The position numbers were made by a program, and so were the translations under genes. This document shows positions 8,023 to 17,317 of a DNA stretch of 64,000 nt, piece by piece (position 1 is the stretch's first letter; each line of letters starts with the position of its first letter). This stretch comes from Methanomethylophilus sp963631655 (GTDB taxonomy: Archaea; Thermoplasmatota; Thermoplasmata; Methanomassiliicoccales; Methanomethylophilaceae), in contig CAVGRR010000002.1 of assembly GCA_963631655.1 (NCBI GenBank), positions 6,405-70,404 of the forward strand, in the 5' to 3' direction. The notes under the pieces are model-generated. The model saw nothing but the letters and a program-made list of their open reading frames with translations, was not told the origin of the DNA and made no database searches.

Positions 8023-11000
8023 ATGAAGAAGACCGCGATCCTGATAGTTGTCCTGGTGGCCCTTACGTCCGCGGTCATCCTTACCCATTCCGACGAATCC
8101 TCCGCAGATATCTGCGACGGAGTGAACGTGTATATCCAGAACGAGGACGGGACATACACAAAATCCACGGTCGACAATGTGCAATCTGTCAAAGAGGCCA
8201 TCGATAAAGCGATCGCCGACCAGGGCCGCACGATGGAACTGAACCTCACCAAGACCACCATCACGAAGATCGACGGCAGATCGGCACCTTCCGGACAGTA
8301 TTGGAGGGTGTTCCAGTGGCTCGCCCCAGGAAGCTCAGGGTGGTCCCTGCAGGGATTCAACACCAATTCCAACCAGAACATGGCCTCCAACTGCACATAT
8401 TGCGTGAGCCTTGCCGAGATCAAGGACACCTCAGGAACAGTCACCTACACTGTCCCGGACTTCGAACCTAAATCGACAGGATATTTCTTCATCAGGTTCG
8501 CAAACGGATTCTCCCCCGAGAACGAGCACGTCAAGAAGGTGTTCACCTCTGAGATCAGGGAACATGGGTTCTGGATCAAAGGAGAGGGTTCCACCATGGG
8601 TGAGGTCCTCAAGGATGCTATCAACAGGAACTGGCCCGGAGAGATCGAGACATATACAGGAGATGCGGGAGGAGATGACGTCTCGGATTGGATCAACACC
8701 CTTTTCGGCCTCGGAAACGACAATCTAGGTAACAACACCTGGGCCTACTGGAGCCAATGGTGCTGGAACGACCACAAGTGGACGTACAATGACTGGACCC
8801 TGGGATATTACGACCCTGCCGTCTATCCGTACATGGAATGTATCTACCTCATCTCCACCCCCGACCCCTACAGCGGAGAGTACATCATCGACAAGGGGGG
8901 AGACGAGCCCAACCCCGACACGGACACCATAACATGCATGAAGAACATCCTCACCGTGCAGTTCCTGCTACCCGACGGCACCGTACATGCCACTCAAAAT
9001 GTGGAATACGGAAAGCAGATCGATATGTCAAAGATCAATGACCCAGAGGTGTCTGGAAAGGGATTCGTGGAATGGGGAAACACCACCACCCCGATCACTT
9101 CCGATACGACGTTCACGGCTTCGTTCATAGATGACATCACAGGCAAGGTACGCGTCAAGTACACGACCGAGGACGGCCAGCTGATACGCTATGAATATGT
9201 GTCACCGGGATCTGCAGCGGCATACTCGGACATACCGGTCAAACTCAGCACCCAGCAGTACGATTATGTGTTCAAGTCCTGGAGCGATTCCCTCACTTCG
9301 GTCACCGAAGATATCACCGTGACCCCTGTGTTCGATGCCCAGTTGAGATCATATCCTGTCAATTTCTACAATTATGACAGGTCCCTCATCACCAGCGTTC
9401 CGACCTACTACGGTACGGCCGCCACATTACCCTCCGAACCCACCAGGGAACCGACAGTCAAGTACCAGTACTCCTTCGCGGGATGGAGTCTGACCCCCAA
9501 CAACTACGTGGAAGTGGACCTGAACAACATCACCGGCGTGACCTATGTTTATGCCTACTTCGAACCCTCCGGAAGGGACTATACTCTGACCTTCTGGGAC
9601 AATGGAAATGCCATAGCCAAATACACCGCGAAATATGGCTCAACATTGGGTGAAACATATCCCCTCGAACTGTTCAAAGGCACCGCATTGGCAAAACTTT
9701 ACAGGGACAGCGACCTCACCAGAGAGTGCGACACCAACTACATCATCGTGGGTGACACGAACATCTATGTCACCGAGATCCCCGGAAACTACTCAGCGGC
9801 CGTGGATTCTTCGGGATACATCTCCGGCAACACCATCACGGTCGCATTCGACGATACCCTGGCCAAGAAACTGGCCGTGACCGACGGAAAGGTCGTCATC
9901 TGCGACATCTCCCAGTACCCCAACGGAATGACCGCTTCGATCTCCAAAGACTCGCTGCAGGCCATATCCTCAGCGCTCGGAGACTCGGTCATCGCCGAGA
10001 TCAAGGTCCCCCGCGGTTCCATATCCATGCCCCTTTCCGCCATGACCTCTCTTCTCGACGACGGAGAGGACCTGACCTTCTCGATAGAGAACGGCCCCCT
10101 TAATGTCAAGATCACCACCGCTCTGAAGAAGATCAATTACAGCACGTTCTACCGCGTTGATCTGAGGGTCGCCAACGCCACGGTTAGAGACCTCGAACCC
10201 CTGAACACACAGGCCACAGTGACCCTTCTCCTGGAACTCGACGAGGGTCAGAATTCGAGTGTCTGGAACATTTCGTCCAAGGGTGCCATCACCACCTACG
10301 ATTCCGTCTACGATGGGGAATATACCACATTCACCACCGACCTGCTGGAGTTCTATGCCGTGGGTACGACGGACGCCGCCGTGGCCAAGAAGACCGTCGT
10401 CTGTCCGTACGGTGACATCGAATGCGATGTCGACGGCAGCGGAATAACCGGTTCCGCCAAGATCACCTCGATGACCTTGGATAATATGGGAAAGACTCTG
10501 TTCATACCTTCATCCGCGGACGGGGTCACCGTCACAGGCCTGGAATCCGGTGCCCTGAACGGTGTCGTGAACGCTTCGACCGTTGTCATCCCCGTGACCG
10601 TGGACTATTTCTCCTGGAGCAATTGGACCAACGGTTCCATAAAAGACGTCTATTTCCTCGGAGACTCCCCCAGTTTCATGGGTACCGTTCCGTCGACCGT
10701 CACCGTGCATTACAGCCCCGACGCTTCCGGATGGACCATCGGAGATGACGACCTGGTCATCAGGACATACCAAGGTTCCTACGGAAAGGACGCGTTCTCG
10801 TTCACATATTACATCGTGGATGAGACCGCGGTCATCCACAGATACCTCGACGGAACCTACGTCCAGATCCCCGCGGAGATCTCCGTGGACGGAACCTCCT
10901 ACCCTGTTTCCTACATCGGTGACGGAGCGTTCATGTTCTCGAAGGATTCGGACATCATCGACCTGTATGATCTGCAGTATTCAACCTACAGACTGGAGAC

Positions 11001-11814
11001 CCTGGACCTGGATTCCAACATCCGCGGCATCCTCACCAGGGCGCTGATGTACTCCACGATTGTCAACCTCTACCGTGCTGATTCGGTCGAATACATCTGG
11101 GATGAGGCGTTCTCGGACTGCAACAGTCTTTCATATGTCACCTTCGACAGCGAACTGGTGTTCATCGGACACCGTGCGTTCAACGCCTGCAACGGAGATG
11201 CGTTCACCAGGTTCACTGTTCCCGATTCGGTCAGACTGATCAAGGACCATGCGTTCTATCAGTGCTCCAACCTCTCCACCGTGACCCTCGGAAACGGGAT
11301 CGCCGACATCCCCGCATACTGTTTCGGCCATTGCGTGAGACTCACCGACGTGGAACTTCCCGAGTCCGTCACGAACATTTCAGACTATGCATTCTACAAC
11401 TGCAGCGGTCTGAAATACATCGATCTGAACAATGTGAAGACCGTGGGGACCAAGGCATTCTACATATCTGGGACATCGTCCCTGGAGTTCATCGTATTCG
11501 GAGAGAATCTCGAATCTCTGGGTACCGAGGCGTTCGGAAACAACAACTCCCTGACGGAGCTCGAGGTCCACTGCAAACTGTTCTCCTCGTTCGCAGAGGC
11601 CTTCCCGCAGGAGGTGCTTGACACCATCGAGGTCTACGCCTCCGATGAGGTCATCTCATCATGGAGCGCATACAACGTCCAGCCACTGGTCGAACCCGAA
11701 CCCCAGAAGGATTACACCCTTCTCGAGTCTATCGTCATCGGGATGATCATCATCTCTGTCGTGCTGTGGATCGCGATATTCTACGTGAAATCCCATAAGG
11801 CAGTAAGGAAATGA
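8023..11814 (+). CDS. Giant cell-surface protein: DUF4430-like modules, InlB-type repeats, BspA-type leucine-rich repeats, C-terminal anchor
   Basis: A 1263-residue protein. A signal peptide (residues 1-27) is followed by two tryptophan-rich modules (about 30-130 and 170-295; YWRVFQW, WAYWSQWCWND) that resemble the DUF4430-like domain of the two upstream proteins. Next come several Listeria-Bacteroides (InlB B-type) repeats (about 305-530; KGFVEWGNTT, FKSWSDS, FAGWSLTP). A long beta-rich middle leads to BspA-like LRR_5 repeats (about 960-1220; AFYNCSGLKYIDL). A membrane helix (SIVIGMIIISVVLWIAIFYV) and a basic tail finish it. It starts at ATG 8023, 4 nt after the ATPase stop, so it belongs to the uptake operon. 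Ligand capture or adhesion at the cell surface is inferred. Confidence 0.8.
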   Translation: MKKTAILIVVLVALTSAVILTHSDESSADICDGVNVYIQNEDGTYTKSTVDNVQSVKEAIDKAIADQGRTMELNLTKTTITKIDGRSAPSGQYWRVFQWLAPGSSGWSLQGFNTNSNQNMASNCTYCVSLAEIKDTSGTVTYTVPDFEPKSTGYFFIRFANGFSPENEHVKKVFTSEIREHGFWIKGEGSTMGEVLKDAINRNWPGEIETYTGDAGGDDVSDWINTLFGLGNDNLGNNTWAYWSQWCWNDHKWTYNDWTLGYYDPAVYPYMECIYLISTPDPYSGEYIIDKGGDEPNPDTDTITCMKNILTVQFLLPDGTVHATQNVEYGKQIDMSKINDPEVSGKGFVEWGNTTTPITSDTTFTASFIDDITGKVRVKYTTEDGQLIRYEYVSPGSAAAYSDIPVKLSTQQYDYVFKSWSDSLTSVTEDITVTPVFDAQLRSYPVNFYNYDRSLITSVPTYYGTAATLPSEPTREPTVKYQYSFAGWSLTPNNYVEVDLNNITGVTYVYAYFEPSGRDYTLTFWDNGNAIAKYTAKYGSTLGETYPLELFKGTALAKLYRDSDLTRECDTNYIIVGDTNIYVTEIPGNYSAAVDSSGYISGNTITVAFDDTLAKKLAVTDGKVVICDISQYPNGMTASISKDSLQAISSALGDSVIAEIKVPRGSISMPLSAMTSLLDDGEDLTFSIENGPLNVKITTALKKINYSTFYRVDLRVANATVRDLEPLNTQATVTLLLELDEGQNSSVWNISSKGAITTYDSVYDGEYTTFTTDLLEFYAVGTTDAAVAKKTVVCPYGDIECDVDGSGITGSAKITSMTLDNMGKTLFIPSSADGVTVTGLESGALNGVVNASTVVIPVTVDYFSWSNWTNGSIKDVYFLGDSPSFMGTVPSTVTVHYSPDASGWTIGDDDLVIRTYQGSYGKDAFSFTYYIVDETAVIHRYLDGTYVQIPAEISVDGTSYPVSYIGDGAFMFSKDSDIIDLYDLQYSTYRLETLDLDSNIRGILTRALMYSTIVNLYRADSVEYIWDEAFSDCNSLSYVTFDSELVFIGHRAFNACNGDAFTRFTVPDSVRLIKDHAFYQCSNLSTVTLGNGIADIPAYCFGHCVRLTDVELPESVTNISDYAFYNCSGLKYIDLNNVKTVGTKAFYISGTSSLEFIVFGENLESLGTEAFGNNNSLTELEVHCKLFSSFAEAFPQEVLDTIEVYASDEVISSWSAYNVQPLVEPEPQKDYTLLESIVIGMIIISVVLWIAIFYVKSHKAVRK

Positions 11815-11829
11815 ATCGGCAGGAGCGGG

Positions 11830-12117
11830 TCAGTTGTGCCCGTTCCTGTTCGACTGGTTGTAAGAATAGAAAGCGGGACAGGAATCGATCTCATACTCGT
11901 CGTAGAGCATGTCCATCGAGATCCTGCGGATGTAGGGGGCCTGCACCTTGGAAACATAGATGGTGTAGTCTCCGACAGGGATCTTGATATCGGAATCCTT
12001 GGGGCTTTTCACATCGGTGGATACGAGGGCGGGGCCCAGACATGCGGTGCACACCCTGTAATCGTGATGTGCCTCGAGCACCATCTGCTTGACGTCTTCG
12101 TCCACTTCAATCTGCAT
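11830..12117 (-). CDS. Conserved-looking small protein of unknown function, 95 residues
   Basis: It has an acidic N-terminus, a CTAC cysteine pair near residue 23, and a beta-rich middle (IKIPVGDYTIYVSKVQAPYIRRI). The C-terminus is Asn/Ser rich. No signal peptide or membrane segment is visible. Codon use is like that of neighbouring genes, and it has a separate transcript downstream of the convergent surface-protein gene. I do not recognise a family; the cysteine pair might bind a metal. Confidence 0.6.
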   Translation of the reverse strand: MQIEVDEDVKQMVLEAHHDYRVCTACLGPALVSTDVKSPKDSDIKIPVGDYTIYVSKVQAPYIRRISMDMLYDEYEIDSCPAFYSYNQSNRNGHN

Positions 12118-12192
12118 ACGTCCTGCACTGCCGTACGATATTTATGACTACCCACGAAAAAACAGGTTAACAGAACTTAAATCCAATAGGAT

Positions 12193-14079
12193 TCACCACT
12201 CCGAGAAGAACTCTTTCACGGATTTCACGGGATCCGACAGGGGTTCTGCGGAAATGCCTTCGAGCGAGGCCACCCTGCGGTCCAGGATGACAGCCATTCC
12301 GCGGTCGAACTCAGAACGGATAAGCCTCCCTATGGCCTGCCTCATCTTGCGCATCGCAGGCACCTTGACGGCCATGTCCCAGCCCTTCCCGTAACGGTTC
12401 TGATAATAGTTCACAAGAGCGTCCTGTTTGGCGGACGGCCTGCTGAACGGCACCCCCACGATGATCGCGAGTTCGAGTTCCTTTCCGGGAAAATCGAGAC
12501 CCTCGCTGATACGTCCTCCGGAGACCGCGAACAGCACAGCACCTTCGTTGCACCTGAAGTCCATCACCTGTTCCATCAGCTCGGACTGGGGCATATCGGG
12601 ACGTTCATAGTAGATGTCACGTCCCAGACGTCCCGGCACACCGTCGTCCATGAACCTCTGCATGAGTGCATATGAGGGGAAGAACACTGCCGTGTTCCTG
12701 TGGACCGCATTGACCAGAGAGACCACGTATTCCACCAGCCTGTCGTAGGTCCCGCTTTCGTCGTTGAGCTCCGTGTATCTGGTGGAGATGTCACGCACAT
12801 AACCCACTTTCAGATTCTCGGGAGGGAACGGAGAGGGAAGCACCGCAAGCTCGGGATCGAAAAGATCCAGGTCGCCTGCGTAATGTTCCAGAGGGCTCAG
12901 AGTACCGGAGATGCTGACCGATGAACGGCACTCCAGAAGCGGATCCACGGCACCCCTCGGATCCAGGCAATATGCCTCCAAAGCAGGGTTCTGACCTCCG
13001 GAGACAAGATACACATGCGAAGAATCGTCGCAGGAGATCCAGTTGGTCAGGAACCTGGCAAGGGACAGGATATGAGAACGGGGAAGCTTGCGTTTTTTCT
13101 TCTTCGCGTCTGCAATCTCCTCTCCCAAAGAGGTCAGGTTAATCAGCAGGTTGCGGACATCGAAGGATGACATACCCAGACGGGTCATCAGTTCCTCGAG
13201 CAGATACCCGGGAGGAATCAGATCATTGTCGCGGCGGAGATACTCCTTCTGCGCATCGGAAAGTATCTCCTGCATCATGAGCACGATGTCCTTCGCGGAC
13301 ACCCCGTTGTAGACCTCTGGGTCTTGCTGCGCATCGGCCTCTTTCATAGAGAGGTCCAATGCCTTGGAGGTCACCCTGTAGGTCTGAATATCGCGCAGGT
13401 AAGACGGGAGGTTGTGCGCCTCGTCGATGATGACCACAGCATCCCTGATGCCTATCCCGATCCACTGCAGGAAGTGTTCCCTGATGCCGGGGATGAAAAG
13501 GAACGCGTACGGGGCACTGACGATGTCCGCATACTGCAGAGCGTGTTTCGATGCCTCGTACGGACACACTCCGATGGACAGACAGAAGTCCCTGAACTCC
13601 TCCGGATCGGGGTGGGCCGAACGCAGAAACGCAACACACAGTTCTATGTTCTCACTCGTGAGAGCGGTGTAATAAGGGCATGTGCCAGCAGAGGAATTTC
13701 CCTTCTTCAGGGCGGCACAGAGTTTCGACATCTCCTCCGATGTGCCTCCGGCCAGATCATGGTCGGTCTGCATCATGGGACAGGTGGCGGGACCGCGTCC
13801 CTGCATGGAGACGCACAGCACCTCCGTGCGGGAGGTCATGGCCCTGGTCTCCAACGCGACCTGACGCTGCTGGGACTTTGTCCTTGTCAGAAAAATTATC
13901 TTGTATCTGGTACCGTCGGTGGCCTCCAGGGCCGCACTGAGCGAGACCGCGGTCTTACCGGTACCGGTCCCGGATTCCAGGACCAAAGGTCTGCCGTTAT
14001 GTACCGACTCCCGGATCAGGCGGGACATCTCCTCCTGTCCGGGGCGGTATTCATAAGGAAAATAACGCGGAAGCGTCAT
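12193..14079 (-). CDS. XPD/Rad3-like superfamily 2 DNA helicase with an Fe-S cluster
   Basis: A 628-residue 5'-3' helicase of the XPD/DinG type, acting in DNA repair or unwinding. Walker A is SGTGTGKT (residues 36-43) and the DEAH box is near 219-222. Cysteines in TCPMM (about 100), near 121, TCPYY (about 134) and VCPYE (about 172) form the 4Fe-4S pattern of this family. The C-terminal half has the helicase motifs SEGLDFPGKEL and AIGRLIRS. Length is normal for archaeal XPD-like proteins. ATG 14079 overlaps the upstream stop by 4 nt, so it is co-translated with the 14076-14504 gene. Confidence 0.9.
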   Translation of the reverse strand: MTLPRYFPYEYRPGQEEMSRLIRESVHNGRPLVLESGTGTGKTAVSLSAALEATDGTRYKIIFLTRTKSQQRQVALETRAMTSRTEVLCVSMQGRGPATCPMMQTDHDLAGGTSEEMSKLCAALKKGNSSAGTCPYYTALTSENIELCVAFLRSAHPDPEEFRDFCLSIGVCPYEASKHALQYADIVSAPYAFLFIPGIREHFLQWIGIGIRDAVVIIDEAHNLPSYLRDIQTYRVTSKALDLSMKEADAQQDPEVYNGVSAKDIVLMMQEILSDAQKEYLRRDNDLIPPGYLLEELMTRLGMSSFDVRNLLINLTSLGEEIADAKKKKRKLPRSHILSLARFLTNWISCDDSSHVYLVSGGQNPALEAYCLDPRGAVDPLLECRSSVSISGTLSPLEHYAGDLDLFDPELAVLPSPFPPENLKVGYVRDISTRYTELNDESGTYDRLVEYVVSLVNAVHRNTAVFFPSYALMQRFMDDGVPGRLGRDIYYERPDMPQSELMEQVMDFRCNEGAVLFAVSGGRISEGLDFPGKELELAIIVGVPFSRPSAKQDALVNYYQNRYGKGWDMAVKVPAMRKMRQAIGRLIRSEFDRGMAVILDRRVASLEGISAEPLSDPVKSVKEFFSEW

Positions 14080-14504
14080 TCTTCGTCTTCGTCGCCCTCA
14101 TGCCTGATCCAGGCTTCCGAGGGAAGTTCGGAATAGATGTTTTCGGCCTCGTTCGTCGCGTCCTTGTCATCCTTCTTGACAGGGGCCTCCTCGACCGCTT
14201 TGGGCTGAAGGAGTTCTGCGATACGGTCGTTCCTGAAGAGCCAGTAGTGGATCCTCCACTCGCGTCCGTCGTAAAGGGTGATCTCCTCCCTTTCGGTGGA
14301 CAGGACGCCTGAGTCCTCAAGCATGTAGAATGCGTTGCGGTCCTCGGGCTCCAGCACATTGTCGATGATCCTGTTGGAATAGCCGAAGAAATTCAGAACG
14401 TGCTGAGCAAGGTCGAAGGCCTCCTCGTGCTCCAGTTTCATTTCCTCGTTGTAGGAGTTGATGCTGTTCTCTATGGCAAGTGCCAGGTCGTCTACGGTTA
14501 TCAT
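14076..14504 (-). CDS. DUF6015-like archaeal protein, 142 residues
   Basis: The N-terminal two thirds are helical (LAQHVLNFFGYSNRIIDNVLE) and are followed by a conserved-looking REWRIHYWLFRND segment that could be a winged-helix wing. The C-terminal 45 residues are acidic and look disordered. It resembles the DUF6015 family found in Thermoplasmata; this is from memory and not certain. The stop overlaps the start of the XPD-like helicase, suggesting a functional link. GAGGGA precedes ATG 14504. Confidence 0.65.
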   Translation of the reverse strand: MITVDDLALAIENSINSYNEEMKLEHEEAFDLAQHVLNFFGYSNRIIDNVLEPEDRNAFYMLEDSGVLSTEREEITLYDGREWRIHYWLFRNDRIAELLQPKAVEEAPVKKDDKDATNEAENIYSELPSEAWIRHEGDEDEE

Positions 14505-14522
14505 GGGCGTCCCTCTCGGTTC

Positions 14523-16112
14523 TCAGTTCAGGCTCACGAATTTGGCGGTTCCGTTGATGGCGGAGGCGAGCTTGGAGAGCAGGGCGTCATCAACAGGTGC
14601 TCCGACGAGGAGGACCATGAGCGCCTTTCCGCTTCCATTGACAGAGACCGCCATCTGCTGGATGTCGATCTTCGCGTCGCCGAGGACAGTGCCCACGGCA
14701 CCGACGATTCCGGTCTTGTCGCCGTAGTTGAGGAAGAGCATGTTTCCAGTAAGGGGAACGTTGAATGCGTATCCGTTGTATCCGACAAGCCTGGGTTCGT
14801 CTCCGAAGATGGTTCCGCGGATGCAGTCGGTCTCTCCGCCTGCAACGGTGCGGATCTCCAGGACGTTGGAGTAGTTGACGGATCCGGCGTTCTTGGACTC
14901 TTTGATGGCGACTCCCTTGGATTTGGCGATGGGCTCGGCGTTGACGAGGTTCGCACTGTCGGGTCCGACCATGTCCCTGATGAATCCTTTGACGGCGTAT
15001 ACCCTCAGGAGGTTGGTGTCGCTGTTGGCCATAGGTCCGTTGGAGATGACCTCGAAGCTCTCGACGTTCTTGCCGGCGTTGAGGTGGCTGGCGAAGACTC
15101 CGAGACCCTCTGCGAGGGGCACGAAGGGCTCGGTCTCGGGAGTGAGCTTTCCGCGGGGTGCGTTGATGGCGTTGGTGATGACGCCGTCCTTGAGGTATTT
15201 GATAGCAGAGTTGGCGATGTCCACGGCGACCCTGAGCTGAGCCTCTTTGGTGCTTGCTCCGAGGTGGGGAGTGGTCACGAGGTTGGGGCACTCGAGGAGC
15301 TTCTGTTCCTCTTCGCTGAGAGGTTCGTTGCACCATACATCGAATGCGGCACCTGCGATCTTGTTCTCTTTGAGGGCGCGGTAGAGTGCGTCCTCGTTGA
15401 CGATTCCTCCGCGGGCCACGTTGGCGATCCTGACGGTGGGCTTCATCATGTCGAACTGTTTGTCCGAGATCATGTCCTTGGTGGAGGGCAGGAGAGGACT
15501 GTGGATGGTGATGAAATCGGCCCTCTTGACGACCTCGTCCGCGTTGGGGAGGAGTTCGATTCCGATCTCGTCGAGGACCTCCTTCTTCGGGGGGTACGGG
15601 TCGCTGGCGACCATGGTCATGTTGAAGGCCTTGAGCCTCCTGGCGACCTCGAGACCGACACGTCCGGTACCGATGATACCGAGGACCTTGCCGTTGAGCT
15701 CGACGCCGGTGAACTTGGACCTGTCCCATTTGCCCTGGTGCATGGACTCGTGGGCCTGGGGGATGTTCCTTGCCATGGCGAGAATCATGGCACAGGTGTG
15801 CTCCGCTGCGGAAAGGGTGTTGGCGGAGGGGGTGTTCATGACGAGGATACCCTTCTCGGTGGCGTAGGGGATGTCGACGTTGTCGACACCGACACCTGCA
15901 CGTCCGACGAGCTTGAGCTTCTTGGCCGCGTCAAGGACCTTCTTGGTGACGTGGGATCCGGAACGGATGATCAGAGCATCGTAATCGACGATCTCGGCGC
16001 AGAGTTCGTCCTCGGTCATTCCGGGCTTCATTACAACAGGGATACCGGAGGCCTCGAGAATGTCAAGACCTGCTTTGTCTAATTTGTCGGACACAAGAAT
16101 CTTCATGCTCAT
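14523..16112 (-). CDS. serA: D-3-phosphoglycerate dehydrogenase, long form with ACT domain
   Basis: A 529-residue enzyme that oxidises 3-phosphoglycerate, the first step of serine synthesis. The order is an N-terminal catalytic half, an NAD-binding Rossmann domain (GIIGTGRVGLEVARRL), the signature IANVARGGIVNEDAL, the catalytic His region NLVTTPHLGAST, an intervening ASB domain and a C-terminal ACT domain (FLNYGDKTGIVGAVGTVLG) for allosteric control by serine. GGAG lies 8 nt before ATG 16112, which overlaps the stop of the upstream aminotransferase. The two genes form a serine operon. Confidence 0.95.
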   Translation of the reverse strand: MSMKILVSDKLDKAGLDILEASGIPVVMKPGMTEDELCAEIVDYDALIIRSGSHVTKKVLDAAKKLKLVGRAGVGVDNVDIPYATEKGILVMNTPSANTLSAAEHTCAMILAMARNIPQAHESMHQGKWDRSKFTGVELNGKVLGIIGTGRVGLEVARRLKAFNMTMVASDPYPPKKEVLDEIGIELLPNADEVVKRADFITIHSPLLPSTKDMISDKQFDMMKPTVRIANVARGGIVNEDALYRALKENKIAGAAFDVWCNEPLSEEEQKLLECPNLVTTPHLGASTKEAQLRVAVDIANSAIKYLKDGVITNAINAPRGKLTPETEPFVPLAEGLGVFASHLNAGKNVESFEVISNGPMANSDTNLLRVYAVKGFIRDMVGPDSANLVNAEPIAKSKGVAIKESKNAGSVNYSNVLEIRTVAGGETDCIRGTIFGDEPRLVGYNGYAFNVPLTGNMLFLNYGDKTGIVGAVGTVLGDAKIDIQQMAVSVNGSGKALMVLLVGAPVDDALLSKLASAINGTAKFVSLN

Positions 16113-17182
16113 TGTTTCATCTCCTCAAGGGCTTCGTTCATCAATGCGATGAGCGCTTTTATGTCGCTGCACTGGAGGTCACCCATGTGACCGATCCTGA
16201 ATGTGGTGTTCTTTGCGGAACCGTAACCGTTCGAGATCTCGACGCCCATGGACTTGAGCAGCGAGTGGAACTTGTCGAAGTCGAGGTCGCCGCGGTTGAC
16301 GACACCGATGGTGTTTGATTCGTAGCCTTTCTCAGGGAAGACACCCTGCATCTTGGTGCAGGCCCATTTGCGGACCATGTCGGCCATCTCCTGGTGCCTT
16401 CTGTACCTGGTCTGCATTCCTTCCTTCAGCATCTTGTCGAGCTGGTACTGGACACCATACATGAGGGATACGGGCGGGGTGGTGAGCGCGTAGTTCTCGT
16501 CGTTCTTCGCCTTCAGTTTGGTGAAGTCGGCGTAGAATCCCTTGTTCTCGACCTTCTCGGCCTTGGCGAGGAATTTGGGGGATACAGCTGCGAATGCGAG
16601 TCCGGGGGGAAGGGCCATTGCCTTCTGGGTACCGAACACGACGGAATCGGGCTCGAGTTTGGACATCTTGAGGTCCATGGCGAACATGGAGGTCACAGTG
16701 TCGAGCATGAGCAGTGCATCGGAGTTCTGGGACCTGATCTCGTCGGCCAGTGCGAGGGAGTCGCAGAAGACACCGGAGGAGGACTCGTTGGAGACCCAGT
16801 GGACGGCCTCGATGTCCTTTCCGACCTTGCCCTCGAGGTGCTCGGGCTTGACAGCCTTTCCGAGGGGGACGGAGATCTTCTCGACGGTCTTTCCGTTGGT
16901 CTCTGCCACTTCGATAGACCTGTCTCCGAAGGAGCCGGAGGTCAGTCCGAGGGATTTCTTGGAGATACCGCTCCTTGCGGCACCTTCCAGAAGGACGGTG
17001 GCCGAACCGGACACCATAAGGAAATCGTAGTTGATGTCGAGCACTTCGCGGAGCTTGTCCTCAATGTCCTTGTGGAGCTCCTTGTACTCTTTGCTTCTGT
17101 GGGTAATCATAGGCCTGTCCATGGCCTTGAGTGTGTCATCGGCCACATAGACCGGGCCGACGGTATACAATTTTCTGCTCAT
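16109..17182 (-). CDS. Class V aminotransferase (serine-pyruvate/alanine-glyoxylate or phosphoserine type)
   Basis: A 357-residue PLP enzyme of the alanine-glyoxylate/serine-pyruvate aminotransferase group. The PLP lysine lies in FGTQKAMALPPG, and MLDTVTSM holds the cofactor-binding aspartate. In many archaea a member of this group supplies the phosphoserine transamination step. The 4-nt overlap with serA supports that role: SerA makes phosphohydroxypyruvate and this enzyme would aminate it. Substrate preference cannot be settled from sequence alone. Confidence 0.86.
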   Translation of the reverse strand: MSRKLYTVGPVYVADDTLKAMDRPMITHRSKEYKELHKDIEDKLREVLDINYDFLMVSGSATVLLEGAARSGISKKSLGLTSGSFGDRSIEVAETNGKTVEKISVPLGKAVKPEHLEGKVGKDIEAVHWVSNESSSGVFCDSLALADEIRSQNSDALLMLDTVTSMFAMDLKMSKLEPDSVVFGTQKAMALPPGLAFAAVSPKFLAKAEKVENKGFYADFTKLKAKNDENYALTTPPVSLMYGVQYQLDKMLKEGMQTRYRRHQEMADMVRKWACTKMQGVFPEKGYESNTIGVVNRGDLDFDKFHSLLKSMGVEISNGYGSAKNTTFRIGHMGDLQCSDIKALIALMNEALEEMKQ

Positions 17183-17279
17183 TGGAATCCCTGAGCCGCC
17201 CCTAAACAGGACGGAATAAGTGATGAAAGGCTATCCGTTATATAACTATAAGCAGAAGAGCGCGCGCGAGAAAGTGAAT

Positions 17280-17299
17280 TGTCGGGGATGACCCCGACA
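17280..17299 (-). terminator. Hairpin downstream of the aminotransferase gene
   Basis: TGTCGGGG (17280-17287) and CCCCGACA (17292-17299) form a perfect 8-bp stem with a 4-nt loop, just after the stop of the minus-strand aminotransferase gene at 17318. No strong T-tract follows, so its role in termination or mRNA stability is inferred. Confidence 0.5.
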
Positions 17300-17317
17300 T
17301 AAATGGTTTGACCGGGC

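Noticed and set aside
14400..16082. A 560-codon plus-strand open frame
   Set aside because: Antisense to serA and the DUF6015-like gene; composition is typical of a shadow frame (Asp, Gly, Val rich) with no family similarity.
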